A DNA stretch of 64,000 nt from Bacteroidota bacterium (lineage in GTDB: Bacteria > Bacteroidota > Bacteroidia > Bacteroidales > F082): contig JAEWWJ010000024.1 of assembly GCA_023396415.1 (NCBI GenBank), positions 46,219 to 110,218 of the forward strand, read 5' to 3'. The notes below the pieces were generated by a model. That model searched no databases. It was not told the DNA's origin and worked only from the letters and a program-made list of their open reading frames with translations. The first letter of the stretch is position 1. Each line of letters opens with the position of its first letter. Made by a program: the position numbers and the translations under genes. Below, piece by piece: positions 44,176 through 55,100 of this stretch.

Positions 44176-46152
44176 ATGGCCTTGCTTAAACTTTCGGTTG
44201 TTATTGTAAACTACAACGTTGAATATTTTCTCGAACAATGCCTGTATTCCGTTCGCAAAGCAGTGAAAGGGATTGATGCTGAAGTATTTGTAGTTGATAA
44301 TAATTCTGTTGACGGCTCCAATAAAATGGTGCAAAGCAAGTTTCCGGAAGTGATTTTGATACAAAACAAAGACAACACCGGTTTTAGTAAGGCCAACAAT
44401 CAAGCCATTAGAATCGCTAAAGGCGAATATATTTTGCTTCTCAATCCCGATACTGTTGTTGAAGATGACACCTTTATTAAGGTGATTGATTTTATGGATC
44501 GTCATCCGGAGGCGGGTGGATTGGGCGTGAAAATGGTGGATGGCCAAGGGAAATTTCTCCCCGAATCGAAGCGCGGATTACCTACACCAATGACGGCTTT
44601 TTATAAGATATTTGGTTTTTCGGCTGTATTTCCTCATTCAAAACGCTTTGGCAAATACCATCTGGGCTTCCTTGATGCAGATAAAACCCACGAGGTTGAC
44701 GTGCTGGCCGGTGCTTTTATGTTGCTTCGAAAAACTACGCTCGATAAGGTAGGCCTACTCGACGAAACATTTTTTATGTATGGCGAAGACATTGATCTTT
44801 CTTACCGCATCACCCTTGGAGGTTATAAAAACTACTATTTTCCTGAAACCCGCATCATTCACTATAAAGGCGAAAGCACCAAAAAAAGCAGCGTGAACTA
44901 TGTTTTTGTGTTTTACAACGCGATGATCATTTTTGCACGAAAGCATTTCAACCAAAAAAGAGCTAAAACATTCACTTTTTTAATCAACATTGCCATTTAT
45001 TTTAGGGCGTTTTTGGCCTTGCTTTCGCGTTTTGTTAAAAAAACTGCCTTGCCATTTTTTGATGCAATGTTCACTATTATCGGTATCCTGCTCATTAAAA
45101 ATTTTTGGGGCGAACTCACTATTTATAAAGACGGCGGCAGTTATCCTTTTGAGATGGTAGCGGTGATCATTCCGGCATTTATGGGTTTGTGGTTGCTAGC
45201 GGTTTTTTTAAGTGGTGGCTATGATAAGCCATACAAATTAAGCAAGGCTTTGCAAGGAAATCTGATCGGAACCTTAATCATTTTGCTTATATATGGCTTA
45301 CTACCTGAAAGTTACAGATATTCAAGGGCGTTGATTTTTTTATGGGCTTTATGGTTTGCAGCCGTTCTTTCCATCTTACGATTGGTAGGCTTTCTGTTTC
45401 ACATAGACGGATTTGTGTTGGGCAGCAAAGAAAAAAAACGCTTCCTAATTATTGGCAGCCCGCAAGAAGCGCTCAGGGTAGAAGCCATTTTGAAAAGCAC
45501 GGCCATCAAAACCGATTTCGTTGGCTTGGTTTCTTCTGAGGGCGAAGCGCGACCCTCTGAAAACTTTATTGGAAACATCAATCAGGTGTCGGATATCATT
45601 ATGATTTATAACATCAACGAGGTAATATTTTGTTCCAAAGACCTTAGCCATCAAGCTATTATAGACAAAATGACCGAATGGCACGCCATCGGCATCAGTT
45701 ACAAAATAGCTCCCGAAGACAGCCTTTCCATTATCGGCAGCAACTCCATCAACACCAAAGGCGATCTTTACACCTTCGCCATTCAGGGCATTGACAATAT
45801 TGGTCATCGCCGCAACAAACGCTTTTTCGACATCGTCTTTTCGGCCTTATTGCTCATCAGCTTTCCAATCTCTATGCTGTTAGTAACCAATAGTTTCAAT
45901 ATGTTGGCCAATGCCTTTAAAGTCATGGTTGGACGGCTGAGTTGGGTGGGATATTGCAAAACCACTCAAGGCACCTCGCGCCTACCGCAAATCCGGAAAG
46001 GGGTGTTAAGTCCTGAAGATGTTTTCTCGCACGCTATCACCGATGAAGAGCTACGCAGCCGAATTAACTTGTTGTATGCCCGTGATTACAGTCTTCTGAA
46101 AGACCTCAACATTATTGCAAGATCATATAAATTTTTAGGTCGAAAGACTTGA
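44176..46152 (+). CDS. GT2 glycosyltransferase fused to membrane/Rossmann/sugar-transferase-like region
   Basis: A 658-residue protein. Residues 1-260 are a GT2 domain of the rhamnosyltransferase type (LSVVIVNYNVEYFLEQCL, VVDNNSVDGS, LLLNPDTVVEDD, FFMYGEDIDLSYR). Several hydrophobic helices follow (about 265-425), then a Rossmann-like segment KKRFLIIGSPQEA (about 430-545) and a C-terminal part that resembles the start and end of the bacterial sugar transferase (WbaP/PglC-type) domain, NKRFFDIVFSALLLISFP and YARDYSLLKDLNIIARS, while the central catalytic part appears to be missing. So the first domain is probably active and the second degenerate or repurposed. Likely surface polysaccharide or lipid-linked glycan synthesis. 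Confidence 0.87.
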   Translation: MALLKLSVVIVNYNVEYFLEQCLYSVRKAVKGIDAEVFVVDNNSVDGSNKMVQSKFPEVILIQNKDNTGFSKANNQAIRIAKGEYILLLNPDTVVEDDTFIKVIDFMDRHPEAGGLGVKMVDGQGKFLPESKRGLPTPMTAFYKIFGFSAVFPHSKRFGKYHLGFLDADKTHEVDVLAGAFMLLRKTTLDKVGLLDETFFMYGEDIDLSYRITLGGYKNYYFPETRIIHYKGESTKKSSVNYVFVFYNAMIIFARKHFNQKRAKTFTFLINIAIYFRAFLALLSRFVKKTALPFFDAMFTIIGILLIKNFWGELTIYKDGGSYPFEMVAVIIPAFMGLWLLAVFLSGGYDKPYKLSKALQGNLIGTLIILLIYGLLPESYRYSRALIFLWALWFAAVLSILRLVGFLFHIDGFVLGSKEKKRFLIIGSPQEALRVEAILKSTAIKTDFVGLVSSEGEARPSENFIGNINQVSDIIMIYNINEVIFCSKDLSHQAIIDKMTEWHAIGISYKIAPEDSLSIIGSNSINTKGDLYTFAIQGIDNIGHRRNKRFFDIVFSALLLISFPISMLLVTNSFNMLANAFKVMVGRLSWVGYCKTTQGTSRLPQIRKGVLSPEDVFSHAITDEELRSRINLLYARDYSLLKDLNIIARSYKFLGRKT

Positions 46153-46165
46153 TTTCATTTTTCTT

Positions 46166-46196
46166 TCTGTTTCAAGAGTGAAAAAGACTACCTTTG
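46166..46196 (+). promoter_or_regulatory. Promoter of nusB
   Basis: TCTG at 46166-46169, a 19-base spacer and TACCTTTG at 46189-46196, 35 bases before the start. Confidence 0.6.
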
Positions 46197-46231
46197 CACC
46201 CTTGTTTTTTTAACTAAGGTTCATTCCAATT

Positions 46232-47194
46232 ATGCTTAGCAGAAGGCACCTCCGCGTAAAAGTTCTCCAGGCACTCTACGCCTATTTTCAATCTGGCAAT
46301 ACAAGTATAGATCAAGGAGAAAAACAGCTCCTACTGAGCATCAACAAACTTTATGAATTGTTTATCTATCAACTTTCATTTCTTGTTGAGGTAACCCGTT
46401 TTGCCGAATACCGGCTCGAAGAAAACAAAGGAAAACACCTTCCAACAGCTGAAGACCTGAATCCCAACATGCGTTTTACGCAAAATAAAATCCTTCAAAA
46501 CATTGCCAACAACCGCGATTTTCTCCGTAAAGAGGCGTTGTATAGAATCAATTGGTCGGAAGAAAAAGAGCTCGTTCGTCGCTTTTACGTGATGATGCGC
46601 GAAAAAGAAGTCTATCAGCGCTACATGACCAAAGCCTCTTCCAATTATGACGACGACAAAAAGTTTGTTCTCTTTTTGATAGAAGAGCTTTTTACCGAAT
46701 TTGAACTGCTGCAAAGCTTCTATGAGGAAAAGAGCATCTTTTTTGTTGACGACTACCATTTGGTTACCTATCTCGCAATGAAGTTTGTGAAGTTTATGCC
46801 TGAAACCTTTGATGATGTCAACCCTTTGCCTGAGCTGCTTAAAACCGAAAAAGATGAGGACAACGAAGACCTTAAATTTGTAAAAATTCTTTTCCGCGAA
46901 AGCATTTTACTCAGCGAAAAATGGGGGAAAGTCATCGCTTCTTCAACCTCCAATTGGGAGCTGGAACGTATCGCCGTGATGGATGTTCTGATTTTGAAAA
47001 TGGCCCTCACAGAGCTCACCGTTTTTAAGTCAATTCCCATCAAAGTAACTATGAATGAGTACATTGATATATCAAAATATTTCAGCACCGCACGAAGTAA
47101 AGTGTTTGTAAATGGGATTCTCGACAAACTAATCGTGGATATGAAATCCAGCGGTGATATTGTGAAAACCGGCAGAGGACTACTGGATAGTTAG
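46232..47194 (+). CDS. nusB: Transcription antitermination factor NusB
   Basis: A 320-residue NusB, longer than the 140-residue proteobacterial form because of an N-terminal/central extension common in Bacteroidota. The start MLSRRHLRVKVLQALYAYFQ has the RRxxRxxALQALY-type helix for boxA RNA and NusE contact. The C-terminal half holds the NusB signature WELERIAVMDVLILKMALTE, IPIKVTMNEYIDISKYFS and KVFVNGILDKL. It acts in rRNA transcription antitermination. Single gene with its own promoter. Confidence 0.95.
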   Translation: MLSRRHLRVKVLQALYAYFQSGNTSIDQGEKQLLLSINKLYELFIYQLSFLVEVTRFAEYRLEENKGKHLPTAEDLNPNMRFTQNKILQNIANNRDFLRKEALYRINWSEEKELVRRFYVMMREKEVYQRYMTKASSNYDDDKKFVLFLIEELFTEFELLQSFYEEKSIFFVDDYHLVTYLAMKFVKFMPETFDDVNPLPELLKTEKDEDNEDLKFVKILFRESILLSEKWGKVIASSTSNWELERIAVMDVLILKMALTELTVFKSIPIKVTMNEYIDISKYFSTARSKVFVNGILDKLIVDMKSSGDIVKTGRGLLDS

Positions 47195-47446
47195 CATCTG
47201 CAGTCAGTTATGAGTGATTTTTCTTGAAAACTTAAATTGCCTTGACTAGACAAAGCGATTGCGTTCAACACTTTAAAGTTTCTATTTCCTTGTTTTATTT
47301 CTAATCTATCATTATTCAAAACCACCTTCTGCCAACCTTCTTCATGCCTTTTGTTGATGAAAACAACTTCCTTAGAAATATTTTATGGCTTGCAGCAATA
47401 GCAAGAAGGTGAAAGCGTTTGGAGAGAAAACACAACCGTCAAAACG

Positions 47447-48121
47447 ATGATAAACGCAATTGCCATGAAGAAAAAAAGGGTTTTCACCCGGAAAGAAAAA
47501 CGAAAAGAAGAGATAGCCAACACCATTTCACACGCTGCCGGTATTCCCATTTCAATAGCAGTGATTACCTTGTTAGTGGTTTTTAGCGCGCTTTACGGCA
47601 ATGTGTGGCACATTGTAAGTTTCAGTATTTTCGGCACATCAATGCTTTTGCTTTACATTGCATCCACGATTTTTCATGCTGTTTCTAACCCACGCTTAAA
47701 ATATTTTCTCAACAAACTCGACCATTCAGCCATTTATGTTCTTATTGCGGGTTCGTACACACCCATAGCGCTTACCGTCCTTCGCGGCCCGATTGGATGG
47801 TCGCTTTTTGGCGTAGTTTGGGCCTTGGCCTTGGGAGGAATTGCCTACAAAATTTGGTTTTATAGTCCTAAATACCGCAAACTTTCCACTTGGTTATATG
47901 TGGCGATGGGATGGCTGGTAGTTATAGCGATTGGTCCTGTGGTAAATAATTTACCCGAACGTTCGTTGTTGTTATTGGTGGCCGGCGGCCTAAGCTATTC
48001 AGCCGGAGCCATGTTTTATTTGCGCAAGGGAAAGAAACTCTTCCACTTCATCTTTCATCTTTTTGTGTTGGCCGGAAGTATATTGCATTTTCTGGCTTTC
48101 CTTTTTATGCTGCCTCTCTAA
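47447..48121 (+). CDS. Hemolysin III family (YqfA/HlyIII-like) membrane protein
   Basis: A 224-residue protein with a basic N-terminus and seven hydrophobic helices. Family motifs: EEIANTISHAAGIP at the start, STIFHAVSNPRLKYFLNKLDHSAIYVLIAGSYTP (in parts), and the C-terminal HFIFHLFVLAGSILHF with conserved His, which in this family (PAQR-like) binds zinc. The two possible starts are ATG 47447 and ATG 47465 (MKKKRVF); the latter is equally plausible. Despite the name, it is usually a membrane protein of unclear role rather than a toxin. It converges on the penicillin acylase gene 12 bases away. The 252 bases before it show no clear promoter. Confidence 0.92.
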   Translation: MINAIAMKKKRVFTRKEKRKEEIANTISHAAGIPISIAVITLLVVFSALYGNVWHIVSFSIFGTSMLLLYIASTIFHAVSNPRLKYFLNKLDHSAIYVLIAGSYTPIALTVLRGPIGWSLFGVVWALALGGIAYKIWFYSPKYRKLSTWLYVAMGWLVVIAIGPVVNNLPERSLLLLVAGGLSYSAGAMFYLRKGKKLFHFIFHLFVLAGSILHFLAFLFMLPL

Positions 48122-48133
48122 GCCATTAAGCTG

Positions 48134-50524
48134 TTAGTTTGAAGGCTGAAAACGCATTTCAAACCGATTGCTATTTTCCACATCGTCTTTAAAAAAGTGA
48201 CTGTTATAATACTCCCCACTCAAGAAAGTATTGGTTTGATTGCAATAAAAATTACTTGCCGGAATACCCGAAATACCGGTTGGAATCACCATATAAGAAT
48301 CGGCAAGATTGCCCATATTAAAGATATGCCGTTGCGATGCGCCATGTACCACATCGAAAGGTTTATGGAATGAATATCCAAAAGGATTGACGGTGTGAAA
48401 ACTACCACCAACAGCGTAAGGCCCTCTATTGAAATGAAACAGTTTATTCAATAGTTCCACTTTTCCCATAGGATGGCGTAAGGTAAGTTGGTGTATTTTA
48501 CCCCATTGCCATGAAGTAACCTCAGATCCTTGTAGAGTGATTGCACCCTGTATGGCATCAGAAAACGCAAGCTGAACCATCGTTTCAAATGTTTCTTTTT
48601 CGGGAGTGGAAACATCATCCATCCAAATGGATTGCGGATTTCGCCAAAAATAATCGAAAGTGTGCCGCATCAGTCCCGAAGGAAAAGAAGTAAAGAGCTT
48701 CTCCCCCATCTCGTCGGCCATCACATGCTGCATGAATTGAATAAAAAAGAGTTCAAAGACACTTGATGGAATACTTTCAACGGACATCGTTCCATCCCAT
48801 GAACGCATCATCTCCAAAACTTCTCGTTTGATGGTGCTCATCGTATCTGGGTGAGAAAGCGTTTCAACCATCAGGGGCAGAAACTTTTGAGCAAATGCAG
48901 ATTTCACATCTGTTTGCATGATCATAAAATCCTCTACATCAAGCTTTTCTTTTTCAAGAATCATTTCTCGGATGCGATCAATTCGGCTTGAATTGTCGTA
49001 CCAGTAACCGATATAATAAGGATATGAAGGGCCAACGGTGCGGTTGTTGGCCGACGAAACAAATGCTTCAGGAGGGTTAAAAGTATAGGGTAACGAATCG
49101 AAAGGAAGGATGCCGATCCATTCAAACTGATCGGTGTCGCCAGGCACCGGATTTATTCCGTTACCATTTTTTCTAACTGGAACTGCTCCAGCTGTTTGTA
49201 GCCCTATATTGCCTTGCACATCTGCATACACCACATTTTGACTTACTGCCAGCATGGTCGTTAAAGCATCTCGAAAATCGGCCCAATGAGATGCCCTATT
49301 TAACAAATACATGCTTCGTAGTTCGTTGCTATAGTCGTTTCCGGTCCATCGCATGGTAACTATTTCGTTGTCAATGCCTTTAAAGCTCGAAACAACAGGC
49401 CCGTGATGGGTAAACCATAAGGTTTTTTGCACCGTATCGCCTCCTTTGATGGCAATCTGTTCTTCAATGGCAGTCATTGGTAGCCATTCGTTGTTAAAGA
49501 AATATTGATTTTTATGAGCAGAATCGGTTTTTTCAACATAAAAGTCCATTTCATCTACATACAAATTAGTCATTCCCCAAGCAATGCTGTCATTGTGGCC
49601 GTTGATGATAAAAGGTGCACCGGGCAACGCCACACCGGTAACGTTCAACTTCCCTTCGATCACTTGGTGCATTTGATACCAGATTCCGGGAGCCCCAAAA
49701 CCAAGGTGCATATCATTGGCCATCAGCGCTTTTCCACTTTTGCTTTTGTTTCCGGTAACTGCCCAGTTGTTGCTACCGCTTACAATTTCAATGCCCAATG
49801 CCTTCAAGTTTCGATTGCCATCGAGGAGGGCAAAGCTGCTGTCAGCCATCGTTTTTTTAGGATGCACAAAACTTTTTTGAAAGTCAAGGTCAGGAACCAA
49901 AGCCAAAAGATGCTCATCCGAGAGTTTTGTCCTTAACTGATGGATCATCACCTCGTTTTGCCACGATCCGGATAAATCCCAAGCCATATATCCAATCAAG
50001 TTGACCGTATGGAAGTTTTCCCAGGGTTCGGGCCGATAACCAAGAATTAAAAATTCAGGTGGCAAGGCACTGCCATGATCAGAAATATATTGGTTGACAC
50101 CCTTCGAAAAAGCGTCCAATGATTTTTGGATATGATCATCAGTGCGATCAAGCACCATTTTTGATTTTTTTGTCATCTGCAATGCCCGTAATAGATGGTC
50201 GGTTTTTACCATATCGCTGCCAAAAATTTCGGACAGCCGTCCCATGGTAACTCTACGGAGCAAATCCATCTGCCAGAGCCGGTCTTGGGCCATCAAATAA
50301 CCCGTAGCCATATACAAATCATGCTCGTTTTGCGCATAGATGTGTGGCATGGCATTGGAATCGCGCAACACGCGCACTTCTTTCAACAATCCTTCTATGG
50401 CAATGGTCTTGTTATAATCGGGTAAGGCCCTGCTCGAAATAAACCTAACAGCAACAACAGCAAGAATGCCAACAAAAGCGATTGTAACAACCAAAATAAT
50501 GATGATTTTTTTGAAAAGTACCAT
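48134..50524 (-). CDS. Penicillin acylase family protein (Ntn hydrolase)
   Basis: A 796-residue envelope protein. An N-terminal hydrophobic helix (about 7-28) serves as signal or anchor. The family layout is a 200-residue alpha chain, a linker, and a beta chain beginning at the catalytic Ser in SGSNNWAVTGNKSKSG (about residue 250), where autocatalytic cleavage before Ser is expected. LMANDMHLGFGAPGIWYQ and GHNDSIAWGMTN are typical. The natural substrate is unknown; homologues include quorum-signal and beta-lactam acylases. It shares an operon with the phospholipase C-like gene 12 bases upstream. Confidence 0.92.
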   Translation of the reverse strand: MVLFKKIIIILVVTIAFVGILAVVAVRFISSRALPDYNKTIAIEGLLKEVRVLRDSNAMPHIYAQNEHDLYMATGYLMAQDRLWQMDLLRRVTMGRLSEIFGSDMVKTDHLLRALQMTKKSKMVLDRTDDHIQKSLDAFSKGVNQYISDHGSALPPEFLILGYRPEPWENFHTVNLIGYMAWDLSGSWQNEVMIHQLRTKLSDEHLLALVPDLDFQKSFVHPKKTMADSSFALLDGNRNLKALGIEIVSGSNNWAVTGNKSKSGKALMANDMHLGFGAPGIWYQMHQVIEGKLNVTGVALPGAPFIINGHNDSIAWGMTNLYVDEMDFYVEKTDSAHKNQYFFNNEWLPMTAIEEQIAIKGGDTVQKTLWFTHHGPVVSSFKGIDNEIVTMRWTGNDYSNELRSMYLLNRASHWADFRDALTTMLAVSQNVVYADVQGNIGLQTAGAVPVRKNGNGINPVPGDTDQFEWIGILPFDSLPYTFNPPEAFVSSANNRTVGPSYPYYIGYWYDNSSRIDRIREMILEKEKLDVEDFMIMQTDVKSAFAQKFLPLMVETLSHPDTMSTIKREVLEMMRSWDGTMSVESIPSSVFELFFIQFMQHVMADEMGEKLFTSFPSGLMRHTFDYFWRNPQSIWMDDVSTPEKETFETMVQLAFSDAIQGAITLQGSEVTSWQWGKIHQLTLRHPMGKVELLNKLFHFNRGPYAVGGSFHTVNPFGYSFHKPFDVVHGASQRHIFNMGNLADSYMVIPTGISGIPASNFYCNQTNTFLSGEYYNSHFFKDDVENSNRFEMRFQPSN

Positions 50525-50536
50525 GGCGAAAAAAAA

Positions 50537-51916
50537 TTATACGTGGGTTTTTGAAAGGGTAGTTTTAGCTTTCGAACGGTGGATTTCAAGAAGCATATTG
50601 TCGAGGAAGCTACGCATGGCCATGCTAAAAGACCGCATCCTTTCGGCGATGGCTTCATTAAGACCGTTGACAGCAGCTTCACCTTTTTCAGATCGGATCA
50701 CTTCAACAAGATGGTCCATTTCGGGCAAATCGCCTACTTCAATCGAAGGATCGGAAACAAATCGCTGAGGCACAAACTTCAACAAAGCATCGTTGCATGA
50801 AATGGATTGATCGGCAGCTTTTTTCGACACCACATCATAAATAAAATGGTCGGAGTAAGGAATTATTTCATCGGGTTGGCGCAATGCCCGAAGAAAAGGG
50901 TGTTGTAAATCATTTTCAGTCAATGCTTTACGTAATTCCTCCCATTGAAACTCTTCAAAAACGGTATGTTTGTTTGAAACCAATTGCACAGCATCTGTTT
51001 TGCTTTGTTTCCATCCCAACATGGCTTTCAAATTGATCCAAATCATTTTCAAAGTGCTAACAGCCGGAAGCGGTTTGCTGTGGTAGGGCATCGAAAGGTC
51101 GCCTAAATGGTGCATAGACCAGCCCATAAAACGCCAACCCCAATAATCTTCACCTTGTTGAAAGGCAAAAAGCGACAATGCTCGATAAAGGTTGATTCGG
51201 TAATCGGCAAAAGTATTTTTCAAAAAAGGACCGAAAGCATATAAGATTTTTGATTCATGGTAGAAGCCCATATGGAACGGAGCTTGGCTTCCGTACTCTA
51301 AATTGGGGTTTCCGAATGGTTGTTTTCCAAAGCCATAAATTTTTCCATAATTAGTGGAATTATTTTCAAAAAGGCCCAGATCGAAGCCATAGTCGGGTTC
51401 ATCGCTGGCGGTTCTGAGCACCTCGAAAGCCGACACATATTCACCCTCTTCGAGAAAAACATACCGGGTATGAGCCATTACGCCCAACTTGCTTAGGGAT
51501 GTGATATGCTGAGGAAGTGCAACAGCGTGCGTTCCAAAAGAATCGGACGGCAATAAATGAAGGTAAAGCGGTAATTTAACAGCTGGATTAAGCCGAATGG
51601 CGTAAAAAAAACGTTTCAAAATATCTTCCTTTTTTTCGGTAGCTACAAATGCAAGTGATTCAGGTCGAGAAAGATAATTTGGAAGATGATCCTTCGACCA
51701 TATTTCTTGATCAGCCAAAAAAGCGGCCAATTCGGTTTCATTGTCCATTAAAAAATGAGTCAAAGATTTTGCCTGCACCGGCGCAAGACTACCCCAAACC
51801 GGTAATGCTTGCAACGAAGGACCAACAAGCATGGGATGCTCTGACCAACCCATCGTTTTTAAAGGTAACAAACTTAAACAGAGGCTTGCGCTAAAAAGCA
51901 AATGGAATAATTTCAT
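50537..51916 (-). CDS. Secreted phospholipase C/P1 nuclease-like protein
   Basis: A 459-residue secreted protein. The signal peptide begins at ATG 51916 (MKLFHLLFSASLCLSL); an in-frame ATG 21 bases earlier is less suitable. The helix GWSMHHLGDLSMPYH (about residue 270) has the His-His and Asp...His spacing of the zinc-dependent phospholipase C/S1-P1 nuclease superfamily. The other zinc ligands are not assigned with certainty, and the match is weaker than for standard family members. Function inferred as a hydrolase of phosphodiester bonds in the periplasm or outside. Immediately upstream of the acylase gene, so likely coexpressed. Confidence 0.72.
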   Translation of the reverse strand: MKLFHLLFSASLCLSLLPLKTMGWSEHPMLVGPSLQALPVWGSLAPVQAKSLTHFLMDNETELAAFLADQEIWSKDHLPNYLSRPESLAFVATEKKEDILKRFFYAIRLNPAVKLPLYLHLLPSDSFGTHAVALPQHITSLSKLGVMAHTRYVFLEEGEYVSAFEVLRTASDEPDYGFDLGLFENNSTNYGKIYGFGKQPFGNPNLEYGSQAPFHMGFYHESKILYAFGPFLKNTFADYRINLYRALSLFAFQQGEDYWGWRFMGWSMHHLGDLSMPYHSKPLPAVSTLKMIWINLKAMLGWKQSKTDAVQLVSNKHTVFEEFQWEELRKALTENDLQHPFLRALRQPDEIIPYSDHFIYDVVSKKAADQSISCNDALLKFVPQRFVSDPSIEVGDLPEMDHLVEVIRSEKGEAAVNGLNEAIAERMRSFSMAMRSFLDNMLLEIHRSKAKTTLSKTHV

Positions 51917-52084
51917 AAAAGTCGTTTTCAGTTGCAATAATACTCATTTTGTTTTCACAGTTCCACTTTAAACCCTGATTTTAAATAAGATCGCCCTGCA
52001 ATTATGCCTGGATAAAAGTGATGATTTGTGGTGCATGAAACAACATTATCATCAAGTTCGTTGTTGTAGAAAATGTTACTTACA

Positions 52085-52126
52085 AAAAAAGCCTGAACAG
52101 TATAAAGCTACTGTTCAGGCTTTTAA
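52085..52126 (-). terminator. Terminator of the DUF2723 gene
   Basis: GCCTGAACAG and CTGTTCAGGC (52091-52100 and 52111-52120) form a 10-base stem with flanking A- and T-runs on both sides, so it can work in either direction. Confidence 0.9.
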
Positions 52127-52141
52127 AAAGAAAACGTATAG

Positions 52142-55100
52142 CTATTGTATGCCGAAAAACATCATGTTGGAACTTAGGGCATCATCCATTTTTTGTTGAA
52201 AATTTTTGAGACCTCGTTTACGGGCAGTATCTGAGAGACGTTGCAAAACCGCCATTGCTTCTTGCATATTGGTGTCGTAATATTGTAAATATTTTCCTTT
52301 CAGACCTGTATAATACTTTAAATCATCGAGGTAGCGCTCTGCCAGACTTTCCATCACTCCAAAGGCTTTGTCATTGGCACCGGCTTCAAAGTAAATATCA
52401 ATCCAAGGCAGCATAAAATAGTCGAAAGGAACTTTTTTATGCGGGAAAAACTCAAGGCTTTTGTCGAGTGCGATAATGGCAGAATCGGCCTTACCTTCAT
52501 TCAGCAAGGCTTGAGCCAGACGCATATAGCTTTGTTTGGCTATGGCGGCATTTCTGAAACTTTCGCGGTCAATGGTTACTTTGGGCGACTCGATGTTTCC
52601 CCATTTGGCTTTGTTCACCAAAAGATCATAAGAGCCCTTGGCATACACTCCCCCCATATTTTTGTAGTATTCCGGTGCCAAAACAGGTATAAATTTATAC
52701 ACTAAACCTTCCATGTGGCAATATTTATCCACATTAAAAACCTTGCTCACCGAGTTGGGATTGGCAAAATAAATAGGGCGTTGCCAGTTGTTGGTGGCAA
52801 TTAAATCCAACAGCATCAAATCGTTTTTATACAGTCCACCTTGGGTTATTTCCCACTCAATGGCATCAACAATCAGATGCTCAAGCTCTTTAGGCACGAT
52901 GCCACTTCTAATGACAGCAGCCTTATCCACTGTCAGCTTCAGCTTTTTGGTGGGTAAATAATTGATTTTTTCGCCCGACTGCATCGGAACTTTGGTTTGA
53001 TCGCGTTCATCGGCAATAAACTCAATGGCTTCTTTTAGCTCAACATCACTCTGAACACGCTCAAAAATAGGTGTATATTCATTGATGCCCTTGTTATACT
53101 GTTCGGGAGTAAGGGTAAGCGGCAAACGCTCCGATTCATACACCTTTTTACCAAGTTGATGCACATACCAATCGCCCGAAGCCAGCATATAGTTGACCAC
53201 ACGCATATCGGTTCTAAAATTTTCTACCTCTTGCACATACCACAGAGGGAAAGTATCATTGTCACCGTTGGTGAAAATAATTGCATTCGGATCGCATTGC
53301 GCCAAATAGTTCATTGCAAAGTCTCTGGCGGCATATTTGCCCGATCTGTTGTGACCTTCCCAACCTTCAACAGCCATAATACCAGGCACCAAAAGCAAGC
53401 TGACACCTGCAGCAGCAAGAGCCGCGGTAGTTTTTTTATTGTTGAGGAATTTGGAAAAAAGATTATAAAGAAACAGCACTCCAAAACCAATCCAGATGGC
53501 AAAAGCATAAAACGAACCCGCATAAGCATAATCACGTTCACGAGGTTGATACGGAGTTTGGTTCAAGTAAACGACAATGGCCACACCGGTCATCACAAAG
53601 AGCAAGAAAACAATCCAAGTGTCTTCAACATTGCGTTTTAAATGAAAAAACAATCCTGCCAAGCCTAACAATAAGGGCAAGAAATAAAACTCAGCGCGCA
53701 TGGGACTTTTCATGCTGTCGGGCAAGTTAGATTGGCTTCCTAACCTGGCACTGTCGAGGAAATTGATACCGCTGATCCAGTTTCCATTTTCGTATTCACC
53801 CTGGCTTTCAACGTCATTTTGCCTTCCGGCGAAGTTCCACATGAAATATCTGAAATACATGTGCGACAACTGATAAGTGGTAAAAAACTTCAGGTTCTCG
53901 CCAAACGTTGGTCGGTTAATGACTTGTGTGGTTCCATCGTTTTTTGTTATCCGTATAGGTTTGCCTTCGCCGCCATATCTTTTGTAGATGCTGATATGAC
54001 TTGCTTTCTCGCCCCACATACGTGGAAAAACAGTTGTAAAACGTTCGTCATAAACCGGTATGGTGCTGGCACGGTTATCTGTAATCACATATTTGCCCAC
54101 TTTTTTGTCTTTCACATAAACTGGCGAACCGTCTTTAAAATCAACTTTGGGCGCGGAATAATACTGACCATAAAGCAATGGCCAATCGCCATATTGTTCC
54201 CTATTCAGGTAGGACAACAACGAGATGGCATCGCTGGGCTCATTTTCATTGATAGGTGTATTGGCATTGGCCCGTATCACGATTAAGAAGAAGGAGGAAT
54301 ATCCGATAAGGATAAACATGAATGACAATAGGACAGTATTTAAAATAACTTTTCGTTTCAATTGCGTGTAATACAGCCCAAAAACGATAGCAGCGATTAG
54401 AATGGCAAAATAAATGATGGTACCGGTGTTAAAAGGCATTCCGAGTGAATTGACAAAAAACAACTCAAACTTACTGGCGATATTAACAATTTGAGGAATC
54501 ATAAAACTCATGATGAAACCTAAAATGGCCACCGAAATAATACCGGACAAGATAAAACCTTTTGTTGTTGGCTTGAATTTTTTGAAATAAAACACATACA
54601 CTATCGCCGGTAAAGCCAACAAATTGAGCAAGTGCACACCAATAGAAAGACCGATCAGATAGGCAATAAAAATCAACCAACGGTAATGGTGTGGCTCATC
54701 GGCAACGCGCTCCCAGCGTAGGATGGCCCAAAAAACTACTGCTGTAAAAAACGACGACATGGCATATACCTCGCCTTCAACGGCAGAAAACCAAAACGAA
54801 TCGCTAAAAGTATAAGCCAATGCACCCACGGCTCCGGCAGCAAGCACAGCATATTGATTCGATTTTTTGTCGGCATCGTCGCCTTTCAGCATAAATTTAC
54901 GCGCTAAAAGGGTGATGGTCCAAAAGAGAAACAAAATGGTAAAGCTTGCTGAAAGTGCCGACATAGCATTGATCATCAGCGCAACTTTGCTGGTATCGCC
55001 AAAGGCAAACAGACTAAAAAAGCGGCCCAACATTTGAAACAAAGGTGCCCCCGGGGGATGGCCTACCTGAAGCTTGTAAGCGGTGGAAATGTATTCGCCA

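Noticed and set aside
53156..53641. Plus-strand frame of 161 residues inside the DUF2723 gene
   Set aside because: Antisense shadow; basic, low-complexity composition.
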